A stretch of DNA of 64,000 nt from Dermanyssus gallinae (GCA_003439945.1 QVRM01006426.1:85506-149505); one strand, 5' to 3'; shown: positions 33,062-46,860, numbered from the stretch's first letter. Program-made: numbers and translations. The notes: generated by a model from the letters alone, not told the origin.

Positions 33062-34565
33062 AAATGCCACAACGTTGCGGTTGCTACAACGTTACGTTGA
33101 AGATTGCACATATTCTGAGGTAAATCACAATGTGTGTGGCTAATGAAGGAAAAAATCACAACTGTATGTGGATAATAAATGAAGAAATAGCGCCCTAGAA
33201 GATATCTTAAGATCATCGCGAATATGACGGTTTTCAACAATTTTATATAAAAATACGTTAACTACACTATCGGCTATGTGCTGTTTTTTACGGGTCGTAC
33301 GTTGTCATAATAAAAAAGCGCTGCTTTAAAACTAACGCGTTGTTATAAATAATGTAACCATGTTATATATTGGCATTAATCATATTTTTGTTATCCTAAA
33401 TAATTGTTTTAAGGTGGCCAGATCAAGGAGCCGCGTTGAATTTCATATATTTAAATACTGGTAGTAGTAAAAATGCAATCGATAGAAATCGTTAGAGGCG
33501 TCAATGCAAGAAGATCTTGAGGTTACAACCTAAAACACGAAACGGAATACAAATAATATTCGAGTTCTCCTGGCTCGACTTGACTCACACCTGCCATATT
33601 TGAACTTCACGTCTCTCCATTCGCTACAAGCTAGTCTAAACAACTTTCCACTTTTACAAAAACGCGATCGGATCAGAAGGAGACGGTGTTTTAGAGAATT
33701 CCTAGATGATTCTTGCAGGGAATGGCATTAGCATCGTTTCTGCTTACTCTAAACCATCAAGATTCGTGCTAGCCCTGTGGAGATGTGGTATACTGCCTAG
33801 GCATGGTTGCTTCACCAAAAACAACTTAATTGTCCAATAGACAAAACTAAGAATACAAGAACAGTCTCTGATTAACGCTGTTGCAACTTGCGTCTCTGAC
33901 ATACAAGCCTCAGGCTTTTGGTACAAAATGCATTTTCCTATAAGATAAGTAGAAATTATAAAAAAATTACACTACGCCTTTGATGTAGTGTCCTATAACG
34001 CCGCCATATGCCGTGTCATTGTGTAGACAGCGCCAAGTGGAACATACGGCCGAATAATTCCCGGTTGTGTTTACAGCAGTGTAAATCACAAAAAATGCAG
34101 TGCGTGACACAAAAATGTATTTTGGAGAGCAGAGGTAGGGTAGCCTTCTCATTGTTCTACTCAAATTTAATATTTACATTATCAGTAACACACATCCCAA
34201 AACTTTTAGGAAACTTTTATGTTGTACACCTAAACATGGTATATTGTACGCTGCGAACAAAAATCATATCGATTCGTCATTTTTGTCGACTGCCTTTTAT
34301 ACTGCTGCTCAAACTAAAATAATCAAAAACCTAGCCGTTAGAGGGGTCTCCGCAAGTACACTAGGCCCACTTAGAAACTATTGCAGCGGTAAGATCCTGA
34401 ATGAGATTATAGCGGAGCAAGTTCCGTCAAGGGTGTCGTTCAGAGGCATAATTAAGTTATGAGCTTTTTTTCTCATGTTAGTAAGTGATCTGCGGAAAAG
34501 TCTTAGAGCGGTAGAAACGTTCATCTGTAACAACCTGTAGTCGTGCAGCAGATTTCATCTGCAAA

Positions 34566-36819
34566 AATGATATGATATATGATATGACGTTTATTGATGC
34601 TTAATTGTAGTTTTTCATTTTTGTTACAAGTTCATATAGCCACAGGCTAGTGCGAAGCATATGTACAAGTTACAGTAAGATTTTATACTTTATCACCGTA
34701 GTATCTCGTATTATTGCAATTATTTATTTATGGATTGTGTACATGTTTACATAGTTATGGTTTAATCAGACGCAAGTAAGGTTAGATAGTGCGTTCTCGC
34801 AGTGTTTTTGAATTGACTAAGCGATATAAGAGTCCTAATGTCACTAGACAACTTGTTCTACAAGGTAGCACCGTAATTGCAGAGTGCAAACCTTGACTAA
34901 ATTACTAAATTACTAAATTAATTCAACATTCACATGTATACGTATATGAAAGAATAAAATTTCTAAATTAGAAAATACGGTTTGCTTACCCGTTTTCACG
35001 CGAGTTTATGAACCCCCCGGCACAAGCGGGCGACTTCTAATGACTTCTTGATGCTGTAAGACTTTTACCTTTATCCATGCATGCTATCTGCTGGACATGG
35101 TTTGGTTCTCTCTAGAAAAGGAATGAACGCAACCTATTTCACTGTTGAAGCACGTATCTTTGTAGACTGCATTTGTAAGTTCTAGAAAAAAGTCCTAGAA
35201 AAAAATGTATGCAGCTATCGGTGCCAACTATTTAGTACTCTAGGCATATAACTGCATGGGCCACAGAGGAGTTTTGGTACTAAGCAAAGACTGTCATATT
35301 TCAATCGAACGTGATATTTATACCCGGAATTTGCCATGCATAATACACATATTTTAGAACACATACATTCGATATATATACTTAATATGTCTATCTACAT
35401 GTTATGTCCTACCGATCAATATAATTTACCACCAAAAACTGCATCAATGGTATCTCTAGCAGATCTAATATAAAGCATTTACACCCAATAATTGGCCAGT
35501 TGTCTTTTCAGAGATCTAGTTTGACAGTTGACATGACATGGCGAATGCAAGTAAACTTGAGGCTGGTATCTTTGCCAACAGAGCGGGTGCCGAAGCTGAT
35601 TCTTCCCATCTTTTGGATAGAATATGTATGTATCTTCCTAATGTTGTACGTTTAATGTCAGCGCCTAGTAGTTTGTTGATAGTAGTATCTTGCAAAAACC
35701 AAGGTATACCATATTTACAATAGTTTACAACGTAATATTATTTTTTATCGTATTTTGGACGTTAAAATATTTTAACAATTTGACTGAAATAATATAGTTA
35801 GGTTTATTAGGTAAATGAATAACGGGTATATATAAAATAATAATATTTGGGTATCCTTATCTCAATATGTATTTTAAGCACTGTCCGCGTATCTTATTAG
35901 CCTCGACATCCTCGACTGAACCACGGGAACCTAAAAATATAAATTCGTCACGTAATCTTTATCGTATGCCTTGCCTCCCATGGCCAATGGGCCAAAGGAA
36001 TGTTACTATGGAGAATTCACACATCTAACCAAATCTGACCATCTGTCGAAATAGTTTGGATACGGTATCTTCTGCTGGACAATTAATGATACGCTTATTT
36101 TTTAAATAAATATATAGTTTGATTTTTCTATTTATATATAATTATTTAAATGCGTTACTTGTGCTTTTCCTTGACGTTTAAGCGGTGAATCATGAGACAC
36201 CGTTCAGTTCATCGGTTCTTTTAGGTGTCAAGTTCACCTTAACAGGCACGTCATGACACAGTTCCCGTTCCGTCAATTTAGACGGTGAAACCGCTCAGAC
36301 GACCAGCTGGTTCCGCGCACCTCGGTTGTGGGTGACTCCCCGGAGCACGATTGTTTCATTGTTGTAGCAAGACTATCATATGAAAACAAAAACAGTTGGA
36401 GGATGAAACGTGAGGTGAGCTCAGGAGCATTCAGGGTTCAACTCAGATACGGAGACAATCCCAACAGGAGTTTGGCCAACTTTAAAGAAAGTGCAATATT
36501 TAGTTGATTGAGGCAATCGTCAGTTTGGAGCTAGAGGGTCGAATCTCAGGCGGCAAAAAAAAGCGGCATCTTTTTAAATATCCCCCTCATCGACGTGGCT
36601 TAGAAGCTCTAACGCCTAACGTACGTAAATTATATCTGGTTGACCGCCCATTGTTCGGGTCTGACCTCGTTTAAGGTCAGAATTCAAGGTGTTTGCACCA
36701 CGGACGGAAGAAGAGACTGTGACGGAGCTATGTGCTAGAAAGTCGTCTCGACTAGAGATTTAAAAAACGTTTATGTTAACTGCGGGGGACCCATGATCCC
36801 AAGTCACCCTATCCGAGAG
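34566..36819. other. AT-rich sequence without recognisable gene
   Basis: I find no RT, transposase or host-protein signature. The only notable frame is an ATG with good context at 35538; see the rejected list. Confidence 0.5.
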
Positions 36820-38165
36820 AAAGGAACCGGATCCTGATGGAGACCAGAACCCTCCACCAGGCCCGTAAAATCCATTCGGCTACAACTATCAACAGTCTCG
36901 GCATAAGTATCGTTGACCCAACTTCTTTCCCTCTAGAGGGGTGGACAAATGCCTTGGTGGTGCGCGGCATCACTATCAGTGAGGATGCCACTCCGCGGAA
37001 TGTAATACGCACCCTGCCCAATCTAGTCAGGAAGCCCTAGTGACTCCAGTGACTCACGCCATGTTAGAGGTATGATCCAGGAACTGTCTAGCTTAAAATC
37101 TCTTCTTTGCTCCAGTCGTGTTAAGGTTACTGAAATTGCAAGGCGCACGTTTCTTGGCAGCGGTCATTTACCTTGCGGAAACAAGCAAGTTGAGAAAATA
37201 ATTACTAATCGGGTATCCCCACTAATTCTGCCCTCTTTTGTTTGAAACCCTGGGTGCTTTTGGCGTTCAGACCAAGCAGCTGATCCGCCAAGTCGGTGCT
37301 TTGTTAAACCTGTCATTTGGTGATAGCAGGTCGTCGTTCTTTGTCAAACAATGTCTGGATCTTGATATACAACGTAGAAACGCTGCCTTCGTTTGGGGCA
37401 CATTTCTGAAGTGGTCTTCGCCTGGCCTTATCGAAACGGACACGTAATAGTCATAATACATGCCCACTAGGCACGTTGGCTTAGCTGATCTATCGTGATT
37501 TGTGTAACGTATCTCACCGAGTTTAGGTTGCCCGGTTGACGGATTTAGCAATATCCTAGCAAAATTAATCGACTGCAATGGAGAGCTTCACGCCCAAGTT
37601 GGTGTCCCCATCTCAAGATAAGATTACTCGCACTGAAGAAGAATGACGAAGATCTCTCCGTCCTAGTTTTACATGTCCTTAAGAATGCGCTTACCGCTGT
37701 TAGGGGGATTGCTTGTTGAGTGTGGTTAGAAGTACGGCCCCTGCCATTTGTTAGCTTGTTCTTACCCACGGTACTACTTACCTCGACTGTAGGGGGTAAA
37801 TGTAGGACCTCCTTCTGTTTTATCTTACGACTTGGTCAACTCGTCTAAGAGTCCACTTAACTGTTAGTATTTGGACGACGGGGTCGTCGGTTGTTGGTTT
37901 AAATCGCCTTTCCTAGTTGGGTTCTCACCGGAAATTGTTTCTTCTACGTTCATACTTCTCCGCGTCAGCCTAAGCTACGGGTCTACGGGAATAAACTGCT
38001 TAGATTTCTGGGCTTACTTACCTTCTTACCGGTAGCCAGAGGGACTAGGCCTCCCCGAAGCAGTTTCCCCTCTCAGTCACAGTGCACATTGCCTCCTTGC
38101 AGTCGGCGGTTCAGCGATGTCACATATGTTTCTAGACCCCCGGTCGGTCGCGAACTTCCGTCCTA
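36820..38165 (+). pseudogene. Shattered R2-like LINE copies (R2L-4)
   Basis: Out-of-order R2L pieces. 37235-37447 gives FETLGAFGVQTKQLIRQVG and a tail ending WSSPGLIETDT, matching the extreme C terminus of R2L-1 (FETLGQPG and WCSPGLL). 37560-38165 gives RLLALKKN, SSKSPLNC, then YLDDGVVG (motif C) and GLGLPEAVSPL, matching R2L-1 RT blocks. 36880-37040 weakly resembles the N-terminal region near SEGDGTNAAR. Stops and frameshifts are dense. A C-terminal piece precedes an RT piece, so at least two insertions or a rearrangement are involved. Confidence 0.6.
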
Positions 38166-38324
38166 TGCTGAAAGGACTCAGGTGATGTCTTTACATTGTG
38201 TGCCCCTTGAAGGTCTCATTAAATAAGCCATACATTTATGTCAAAAACTAAGAAATGCATGTTGTTATGCAAGGATTGTCTTTTTTATTTCGAGGTAGCT
38301 CCGGAGCTTATTGAAACAACGAAT

Positions 38325-38345
38325 TATATATATATATATATATAC
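38325..38345. repeat. (TA)n microsatellite
   Basis: A short TA run followed by tgtgtgtg. Confidence 0.85.
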
Positions 38346-38632
38346 ATATGTGTGTGTGCATAAACTCTTTAGGCAAATTTACCGTCGGACAGAGACTCGC
38401 TTCTGTGCCTGCTTAAGAAAGAAGTAATCATACGTTGGCTGGCGTTAGCTCCCTGTCTTTGCCTGCTCGCGATGTCTGCGCTCCTGTATGGCCTTCTTCT
38501 GTGAGCACCGAAGAGGCAACATATCTACAAAAATGCAATAATGCCTGGCTGAGTCCTTTGATATTCTAGTCACGGTAAGTTCAATATTTTAAGTTTATCA
38601 AACATGAGTATGAATATTATTATAAAAACATA

Positions 38633-39007
38633 TCAAATAAGAGTGTTTCTGGTATTGTTTTTACGATAGATTGAGTCTACAAAGAAGTTTTTTCGTTTTT
38701 TTAATGATTCTCGAGCGAGTGTTGTCTTCGCTTTGTCACTATACTTGGCACAGTGAGCTTCCTCCTCCTCTAACATTACATCAGATAACGACCTATTCGC
38801 AAACACCTGTATTTCCAGTTCACGTATTATTTGTTGACGTTGCTTCACAACTGATATCAAGTCCACTATCACATTTCTGTCTGGTCGGGATACATCACTG
38901 TCCCACTGTTTCGCCTTCTCGGCTGCTCGTGATAGCTGCCGGCGTTCTAAGCCACGTGCTCGCCGCAGCGAAGTGAGCGAGTTGTCGACATCGGTAGTAC
39001 TCATCAT
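38633..39007 (-). pseudogene. Gag-like N-terminal fragment of an LTR retrotransposon
   Basis: I start the frame at the ATGATG at 39007-39002. It reads MMSTTDVDNSLTSLRRARGL and continues as a charged, helix-prone stretch with LISVVKQRQQIIRELEIQ and LEEEEAHCAKYSDKAKTTL. This layout is typical of the coiled N terminus of Pao-type Gag proteins. A stop at 38633 ends it far short of a full Gag. Without a search the family is tentative. Confidence 0.4.
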
Positions 39008-39242
39008 GACACCGAGTTCCAACTCTTCCGAAACGTTCGTTGGATTCACTCACACAGTCTACGAGGTGACGGAATCAACTAGATGTCTTCGAGAATTGAG
39101 CCAAAACGCGCCGAAATCGAGGCGGTCCGCCTAGCATGTGTAGACGCTAGGACAAGTTGTCCCAGATTGCCACCGCTGAGGGGGCATTAGTACGGCAGGC
39201 TAGAGCAGTCACTTCGGTCGGCAAACGTCACAGAAGAGTCAC

Positions 39243-39262
39243 GTATCCTGGTCACGGTACCA
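39243..39262 (-). other. Candidate primer-binding site
   Basis: The minus strand reads TGGTACCGTGACCAGGATAC just inside the presumed LTR. It starts with the TGG that pairs with a tRNA CCA end. The tRNA species is not certain. Confidence 0.4.
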
Positions 39263-39265
39263 AAT

Positions 39266-39464
39266 TGTTAACTATCTTGTCAACCGTAAGCTCTCGTCTA
39301 GGTCACTGTTGCCCCGAATTACCGTACTAGTCTACACCAAGAGAAGAAGACACAAGCACTTTGCCTTACTAGTTAACTACGGTTTCTCTGACGGCTTGAC
39401 TGTAAAGTCTTTATTGCTGCGATGACGATCGAGAAGTGGTTGTCGTATGACTACCAATCATACA
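39266..39464 (-). repeat. Candidate 5' LTR, 199 bp
   Basis: It starts TGTATGATTGG and ends GTTAACA, and contains an internal AATAAA. Only one copy exists in the window, so the ends are inferred from TG...CA and the primer site. Confidence 0.4.
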
Positions 39465-39636
39465 GTGGGGGCCGTTGGGTTTTTGAACGCACGAACTGAA
39501 TGCCGCCGACGCTGGTTGCCCGCGCAAATGAATCGATTTTAAACAAAGGTACTCAACGACGGCGACAGATACGGCTCTCATCATATAAATGCAACAAATA
39601 TTAATAAATAATAATCTTGAATTGCCTATGTATGTA

Positions 39637-39640
39637 TGTA

Positions 39641-39671
<31 letters not shown>

Positions 39672-39680
39672 TTATATATA
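39637..39680. repeat. (TA)n and poly-T/A tract
   Basis: A TA run broken by a T-rich tract. On the minus strand it forms the 3' tail of the candidate SINE next to it. Confidence 0.9.
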
Positions 39681-39865
39681 TTCAGGATCGGGAGTCGAGG
39701 TATGTAGCAGCAGGGCAATTACAACCACGTCCAACAAAAACAACCAGCAAGGCCGGGACTCAAACTTGCGATTGTTTTTTGCTAACCAAGATGGCCATGG
39801 CAACGTTTTGTTTTGAACGGTGCGTTAGCTGCCTAAGCCACTGCCGCTACCAAGTTATTTCCGAC
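39681..39865 (-). repeat. Candidate tRNA-derived SINE
   Basis: The minus strand has an A-box-like GTGGCTTAGGCAGC and, about 75 nt later, a B-box-like GTTTGAGTCCCGGCC. An unrelated body and an A/TA-rich tail follow. This is the order expected of a tRNA-derived SINE. No second copy is in the window. Confidence 0.4.
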
Positions 39866-40639
39866 CAACACTTCGCTTCCATAGTATTGGTTGACAACAG
39901 TCACTAACTATACCTTTGGGTCTACCTGGGTAGCTAAAAGAACGGTCTCTTAAAATATCCAAATTTATTTATATCCAGGGTGTAATAAAATGTGGTTATT
40001 TGAAAAAATATCTGATAATAATATAAAATAATTATTATAACATATATATTAATTGTCTGAGCCACTACGATCGTTTGTCCATTTCTAAAAAAAAAATGAC
40101 TTTTATCACTGAATCTCAACAAAAGGAAGGCACTGTTTCCTGAGCTAATTACGTTTAGTTGATTTTAAAATATGTGTTTGACGGCGGTATGTGAAAATCG
40201 ATCTGTAAACTGTACACATTCCTCTTAACTGCGTGTTCATATAATCCTTGTACAGTGCATAACTGATACCGTTATATATAAATCATTTGATTATATGTAA
40301 TTAATCGTCATCATTTTAACAGCTTATCGCTACTGCAGTGGCTACGGTTGCCGTTGTATTTGGTACCATCTCGGTTTGAGGGGAGAAGGAGGCGGCGGCG
40401 TTTGATTAACTGTGGGCTAAGATAAAATCTAATTTGGTATAAATATCTTTGGATTTCTGGTAATATTCGTAGTCCCTTTTAAAATCCCGTTTTTAAGTTT
40501 TTAATAGCTGATTTAAAAACACCCAATGTTTTCACGACTTTGACAATATAGTAATTGCCATAAGTGGCATGTTCTCCCACAAGTTCAAATAAATTCGTTT
40601 TTTTGACTTTCTTTTCAACTCTGTTTGTTTTTTACAATG
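39866..40639. other. No recognisable gene
   Basis: AT-rich sequence with only short frames; no family signature. Confidence 0.5.
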
Positions 40640-43600
40640 AATGACAAGTTCAACACTGTTCAGATCTGAGCTCCTGGTCAAGCCTCCGCAGTGTATTCAT
40701 TTGATGGCTGGTATCATAAGGCAGACCGACTTGGCAGACCCCTTGATTCAAAATAATAACCGCTTATTGAGCAAGGCTCAGTCAGTATATCAAACTTGAA
40801 ACTCACCTCCAAGGGAAGACGCCTCAGGCAACTTTGCCAATCTTAGCTTATTTTTATTTATTCATTTCAATCGGTATAAACAGGAAATACAATTTTGTGC
40901 AATAATAAACAGCTAAATACGAAACAAATGTTAAAAACGTGTAGACTCCACCCGATTGTGGCCACTCCTGTCACTGCCCATCAGGCCCTCGGCTTAGGAG
41001 ACTCTCGACTTGGGAATAAATGCGGCGCTCGATTGCATCTCCCCACTGACAGAGAAGAGGGACTTCTCGGGCGCAAGCGAACATCGAGAAGACTGCCTGT
41101 TTGTTGGCGGAAAGAAATGCCGTAACGTATTGCTGTCAAGTGACTGCGATTACATTACGGCAGTAAATTAGGCACGTTACCCCAGAGTGCTCCTGCGAAA
41201 AAGTTGAGACCTCCCCACATAAAATGTGGGGGGGGGAGGGCGAAATCTTTAAAACGGTAAAGCGGATTACAAGGATCTTGCCTTACGTTTGCGGACCTTG
41301 CGAGAGCAGGAGAAGGTTGCTGTCGGAGCAGAGTCCGTACTACAGACAATACATTGATGTCACCATTAATACGGACGCTCCGACTTGTTCTGTGAGAACT
41401 TAACGACAACTTCGCAGCGGCTCACTAGCGCAGATATGCCGAAAGCCTGTTACCGCCTTTTTTCGCTGTGGTAGCCGTAATATGGATAACCACTGTTATC
41501 TTCCTTATTATAGCCTTTGATTATGTTGTGGATTGGTTGTTGTAACCGCTGTTGTCATTTCATGTTGCGTAGCCGCTGTTTCTCCAATAATTATTGTAGT
41601 CCTGTTTTTCTGTTTCTGATTAGGTCCGCCCGTGCTATACGCAACATGCTGCTGGACTTGCTGGCGTTATTGCTATTGATCGTTTTCCCAGCGGTCCTGT
41701 TTTCACATAGGTCTACCTAGTCTGCTGTCCCCGCCCAGAGGGTTGTCATGACTGTCCACGTTCAGTCCACCCTATATGCCTCCACTGCACACGTTCAAGC
41801 CACCGCCACGTCCGCCTGGGCCACTGCGCATAAGCCCGCCAGGATCCACCATTCGGCCCCCAGTTGATCCTCCGGAATCACGCACACCACCCGAACCGCC
41901 AGGATATCCGGAGCAGCTTGGATCTTCTGGACCACCGGGGTCGCCCCGCACCAGGCCCGGCATGCTGACGGGAACCCGCCGTCCATTAAGGCTATCCGGC
42001 GTCGAGCATAGGCCGGAATGATCTAGCGGATTTTTTCTATCAGGTGATGATACTCTCAGTAGTCCGCCTATACGGCCACCGCAAGGTTTTCTTTAGAAGT
42101 GGTTGGTCTAATTATTATTACTAAGTTATTGTCTGCGTTCTAAACAGTCACAGTTACAGTTGTTAGTTGCATTATTAGCTATATCATATGTTCAACGTAC
42201 GCATTAGACCAATATAAATATTTATTATATTTCTCTGTAATGCATACACACTGTCCCCTCTCCTCTAGCATCCCCTCCTCAAGATGACAAGAGGATGTAT
42301 GCGTTCGACGTTCGTGCCACAGACCTCAAAGCCCATTGCGAGCGTCGAGACATGTTTTGTACTGAATATATGTTAAACAAATATGTATGTTTTAATAAAA
42401 ACAACTACCAAATTTGAGCACATAACAGCATATTGCGTTACCTTGCAGGCGTTACATATATGTATTTTCTCACTGAAGGCGAAGTGACGCTTGCAAAATA
42501 GCTTAAACGAAAATCCTAAATTGGCCAAATAAAAATTTCACAGACGTAGTTCAATACATCCCACCAAGGTGGAAAAATACAAATCCTGTGTATGACTCTA
42601 CGGTAAATACACGTTTGATTATCCCTGCAGGTTTCAAAAAATTAGATAGATAATGCGGCACCATAGTTATTGCCACAGTGGCTTCGCTATGCTCGGCAGA
42701 GAGCGTGCAGGTCGCGCCCAACGGTTTGTTTTACACATAGGATTACATAAATGTTGGTACCTTCCACTGCTACTAAACACTAATGCATATATATGTAATA
42801 TACCTAATCATTGTTGCAAATTTTGAGCAATACGTATTTTTGCTGTATTATTATTTTATCTTAACAAGTGTAGCATTCTGCAACAATTATCACACATACT
42901 TAATTTACGTCTAGCTAAACTAAAGAAAACACAGTTGTTACACTTTGCCTCAGTTGCATTTATCACGATGAATTTATAAAGTGTGTGGTGTGGCACAAGG
43001 TTTGCTGATTGCAAATGTTTGCTATCATTACAGGTAAAATACAGCGTTTTTTGATAATCCGGCGTCTCTGAGATCCTATCAGAGTAGAAGAAATCAATCA
43101 ATCGCATTAGAGTAAGATGACAGGTGTTTATCGTGTACGTTTTAACACCGAAAGTGTTAGACTTTGCATTAACAACAAAACTCATCTGCATAGTATTAAT
43201 CCGGCCGCAGCACTACTACTTACCTATTGAAATAGGCAGATTTTGATGCATTATTTGCGAGTCAGATTTAAAAATGTAATGAACATTTTCGTTGCGTTTA
43301 TAATACTAATAATGCATGTGACGATAGTAAAAGCATATATTAAAATAAGGTATATTTAAGTCAAGCATATATTAAAGTATGCTCCGCGTAGGGAGTTACA
43401 ACGTGCCGGTTCGTACGGTTCAGGCTTTGCCAGGCCTCATTTGTCATCGCCCAGGTCAAGAAAAGTTAGCGTCTGCCTCGGTCATCTTCTCTTCATATTG
43501 TAATAAAAGCTGTGTTGGACAAATAAAATTATGCTATCTTATTTATTGAGACAGTGATGGCGTTCGTTTTTTTATACTTTGGACATAGCAATAATAGTAC

Positions 43601-44700
43601 CCCGGGCATGACGTTGCGAACCTGTCGAAAGCAGGCACAATGTCAAAACATAAGATGTGAAGAATTTTTGTCCTACTACGCTCCACGGCTGCGGGTTATG
43701 GCACAGAGTTTCAATTGAACGTCTTTTGGTAAATCCATGCTAATTGTGATTAAGGTGTCCATTCACTGACAGAAACTTGTGCAATCTTAATTACAAGTAT
43801 GCAATGGACTCTGTTTTTTTCTTCGATAACTTCTGTACTAGATTTAAAGTTAAACTCGTACCTAATTAAAATCTATTGATATGTTAAATATATTGTTTAG
43901 GGTTAGTTAACATTTATTCTAGATGCTTAGATCTGAAAGACCCAGACTTATGCATAAAATGGTGTAAATCACTTGTTAGCTGTAAGCTGTTAAGCCCTAA
44001 AAAGCCCTACAAAATGCTAAAACTTGCGTGAAGGTGCGCAGAATAGTTTCAATCAACCCTCCGTCATCCGTGGTTACTGGGCCACAACTAGTGTTCTAAT
44101 GGTACTACTTGGGTGAGAACCTGGAGGCTATTTGAGGCATTGTGAAAACCATTAAACTTCGAATTGTGTGCAATGATAACCGATACTTATTGGCAACAGT
44201 TGTCCTACAGTTTACTGGTAAAATCTTTGTTTGAGAAACACCGACCAAATGAGGATACCCTCAGGTAAATGGTGGACAGGCAGAATAATATTTTGGCGGA
44301 GGAAGAGGGAAGCAGCAAGGCAGAGAAAGAAATGGTACGATGCGTCAACAATGTACAGCTGCTCACCCGAAAATAGAAGAGCACCAGACAAGAAACGCAG
44401 AAAGCATCCGAGCCGCAACCAGGACTATTAGTTAGGCAGCTCATGGTCAAAAGACGGAGACAGGAAGCCCAAGTTAACTGAGGAGACAGGAGAAAGGGAG
44501 GTCAAGCCAGCGCACGCGAGTCCGGGGGAAGCGGCACAAAACCGAAGCGCCGGAGAGAAGTCAAAAAGCGTTAGTATCTGCGCTGCCAGTAGTAAACGCG
44601 AATGCTGAGGTCTCGAAGTGGCTTCATTGGCAACCGCCGACTGCTGGAGCGCTTCCAGCGCCACGGTCTCCTTCCTAGCTGAGTTGCACGCCCGTGGCAT
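40640..44700 (+). repeat. Unclassified dispersed repeat U, copy 2
   Basis: Diverged counterpart of 2034-4300. The 5' block starts gttcaacactgttcag near 40649. The Pro/Gly-rich block is at 41780-42090 and the 3' block at 43780-44700. About 1.65 kb (42110-43760) between the last two has no match in copy 1 and no recognisable gene. The 3' block retains SPENRRAPDKK and KHPSRNQDY followed by a stop, as in copy 1, although the surrounding frames are broken differently. Confidence 0.6.
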
Positions 44701-46860
44701 AATACCGGATCAAAATCCGAAGTGTCAAATCGATCCAGTAAAACGCATTCGAGATGGGCTAAGCTAGGGTTCGACGCATTGACCGCCGGATGGATATGAG
44801 TTTGATATTTATGAAAGAAACGCGTTTAACTTCCAGGCAAATGGCACCTGAAATACTGAGATGTTTACGGATTGATAGCAACCTTGTTGCAAATTATATT
44901 GTTTACGCGCTATAGGTGTAGTCAAAGGTCAACTCTCGAATAATTACAGCCGGACGGAGGAACAGGCTTAAAACCGGTGCTAACCGTTGGGTCCTGATTT
45001 CTCTATGTGGCTCATGCAGAGCAACACGATAACCAGCAGGTTAACACTTCACTGTCAACTAGTGTTACCGATGGAACCGTAAAGACAGTCAAGATGCGCG
45101 GATTCACACTGATTCGTACGTATTATGTCTAACAATACGAAAGCGAACCATGCGGCAGCGCCGCCTCTCACCGTAATACCTGGCTGACTCGGACTCTTAC
45201 GCTACGCCCCCGGCGCTTAGCACGAAGCTGTTCCGGGCCTGAGGGATCGTTGAGCACACGTTATGCCGAACGCTCGAGATAACGGAAACAAGGGCAGTAG
45301 AAATTGCACGCAGCCCTTTTGAACGGCCGACGACCGGCATCGTGACAGTGCGCTTACAGCGCGGGGACAAACGATGTGCTTGCAGGCACGGCGGACCCCA
45401 TAGATGCAAATTTGCAACAATGCACCTATCTGTCTTCTCCGGTCGCATGGCGCACAGGAATGCACCACGCTACCGGGCTCGACACACTTGTTGTGTCTGG
45501 TAAGCCCATAAAAGCATTTTTCTAGATACTCTGCTTGCTCATATCAAAATAAAGTGCTCAGTGGTACAACTTTGACACAAAACTATGGGCGCGAAGGCGA
45601 GTGACGATGATTGCGTGTAACACCCCGAAGACCATGCCTAATTCTCGGGCAGTTACTTAGATATTCTATTCTACGCGTTCACTTTCCAGAACGGCTGTCC
45701 GCAACAGGTAAGGGTTCTATTTGAACTCATACACAACTAATGCATGTAACAGATTTTTTTCGCTGTTAAGCCACCGTGCGCACCGTGGCGGCTGTCGCGC
45801 GATACGTCGACGGTAGTGCACGTCGCCACACAATCATTTTACATGCACCTTTAGCTGTATTGTAATTCTTAATTCCTCCGCAACCACAGCTCGCATTGAC
45901 ATAGATTTGGTACCAAAATGACCGTCACAAGTTTTGAGCGGTTCGAATGGTTGTAGGATAATTATTGTGTGGCATTTGGTGTGAAAGCTAATAAATAACT
46001 TCATTTTTTGCGAATTATTTTCAAGCGACCATGTCGCAACTTCTGACCTTCTGACTTCTGATGGTCTGCAGAATTTTCTCACGAACACGGCATGTATTTA
46101 GTTTCTGTCTGGTTGTGTCGCAACAGCAGATTCTATGTTCTTATGTCGGACAAAAACGCCAGTGTCACAAATTGTAGTGCTTTAACTCTCATTTAAAAAC
46201 AAGACACCTTAGAGACCATTAAAAAAACAATTTGCTTTGACGAGCTCTACAATTCTTACTATCGATTATCAAATATATATACAATATATATATATATGAT
46301 ATCCGTTCACAACGTTTTCAGGGATTTCTTAGTTCTGTTCGTTCACATAGCAGACTTCTCAGATGCGTTGTGGACATTCCAAAAATTACCGGATCTTCGT
46401 TGTTGCTATGTCACTGCTAGATAGTTATGCAAAGTAGACGTGTCGAGTGGCAAACGCTTGTTTCTCTTTTATATATAGAAAACTTGAGCACACGGCATGT
46501 AAGTCATACGCTTTATATTAAACATCGTGAGCATACGTTTAAATTGCTTTGTTTTATGAAAACGAAAACTAGACTAAAATACAATTATGATTTACCTTGA
46601 CCTCATAAAGCAACGATGTGTAGCAAGGCATGTGTTTTTACAATACTATTGCTTGGCTTTGCAAACGGTTCCATTTATCAAGCAGCAGTCCTTACGATGC
46701 CTATCATGCACGCATGCGCTGTGCAGATTGTTTCAATCGGTGAGTCAACGTTACATTGTCCGTGACGAAACGCATGCATTAAAAAAGGCCCTTATTTATT
46801 CAAAAACTTTTAAAAAAATATTCAATTCAGTTTATTCACCATATCATTGGTAGTTACAAG
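44701..46860. other. No recognisable gene
   Basis: Short frames only. A minus-strand Cys-rich frame near 45200-45470 has no convincing family match. A small TA microsatellite lies near 46273-46298. Confidence 0.5.

Larger units (their letters stand above)
31700..34565 (+). repeat. Direct duplication, copy D2
   Basis: Second copy of D1, displaced by about 5.3 kb. It keeps a longer version of the shared open frame and nearly perfect twin hairpins. R2L-3 and S-type sequence lie between the two copies. Confidence 0.75.
38633..39464 (-). mobile_element. 5' end of an LTR retrotransposon (LTR, primer site, gag start)
   Basis: In minus-strand order there is a 199-bp TGT...ACA segment, a TGG-initiated primer-site-like sequence 4 nt later, a leader and a gag-like frame. 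No pol or second LTR lies nearby, so only the 5' end remains. The order and spacing fit BEL/Pao or Gypsy elements; gag content slightly favours BEL/Pao. Confidence 0.5.

Noticed and set aside
35538..35723. ATG with good context followed by a gtatgt donor, possible first exon (MANASKLEAGIFANRAG...)
   Set aside because: No downstream exon or known family match found, so it stays unproven.
45197..45470. Cys-containing minus-strand frames
   Set aside because: Spacing does not fit the CZ-LINE finger or a known zinc motif.
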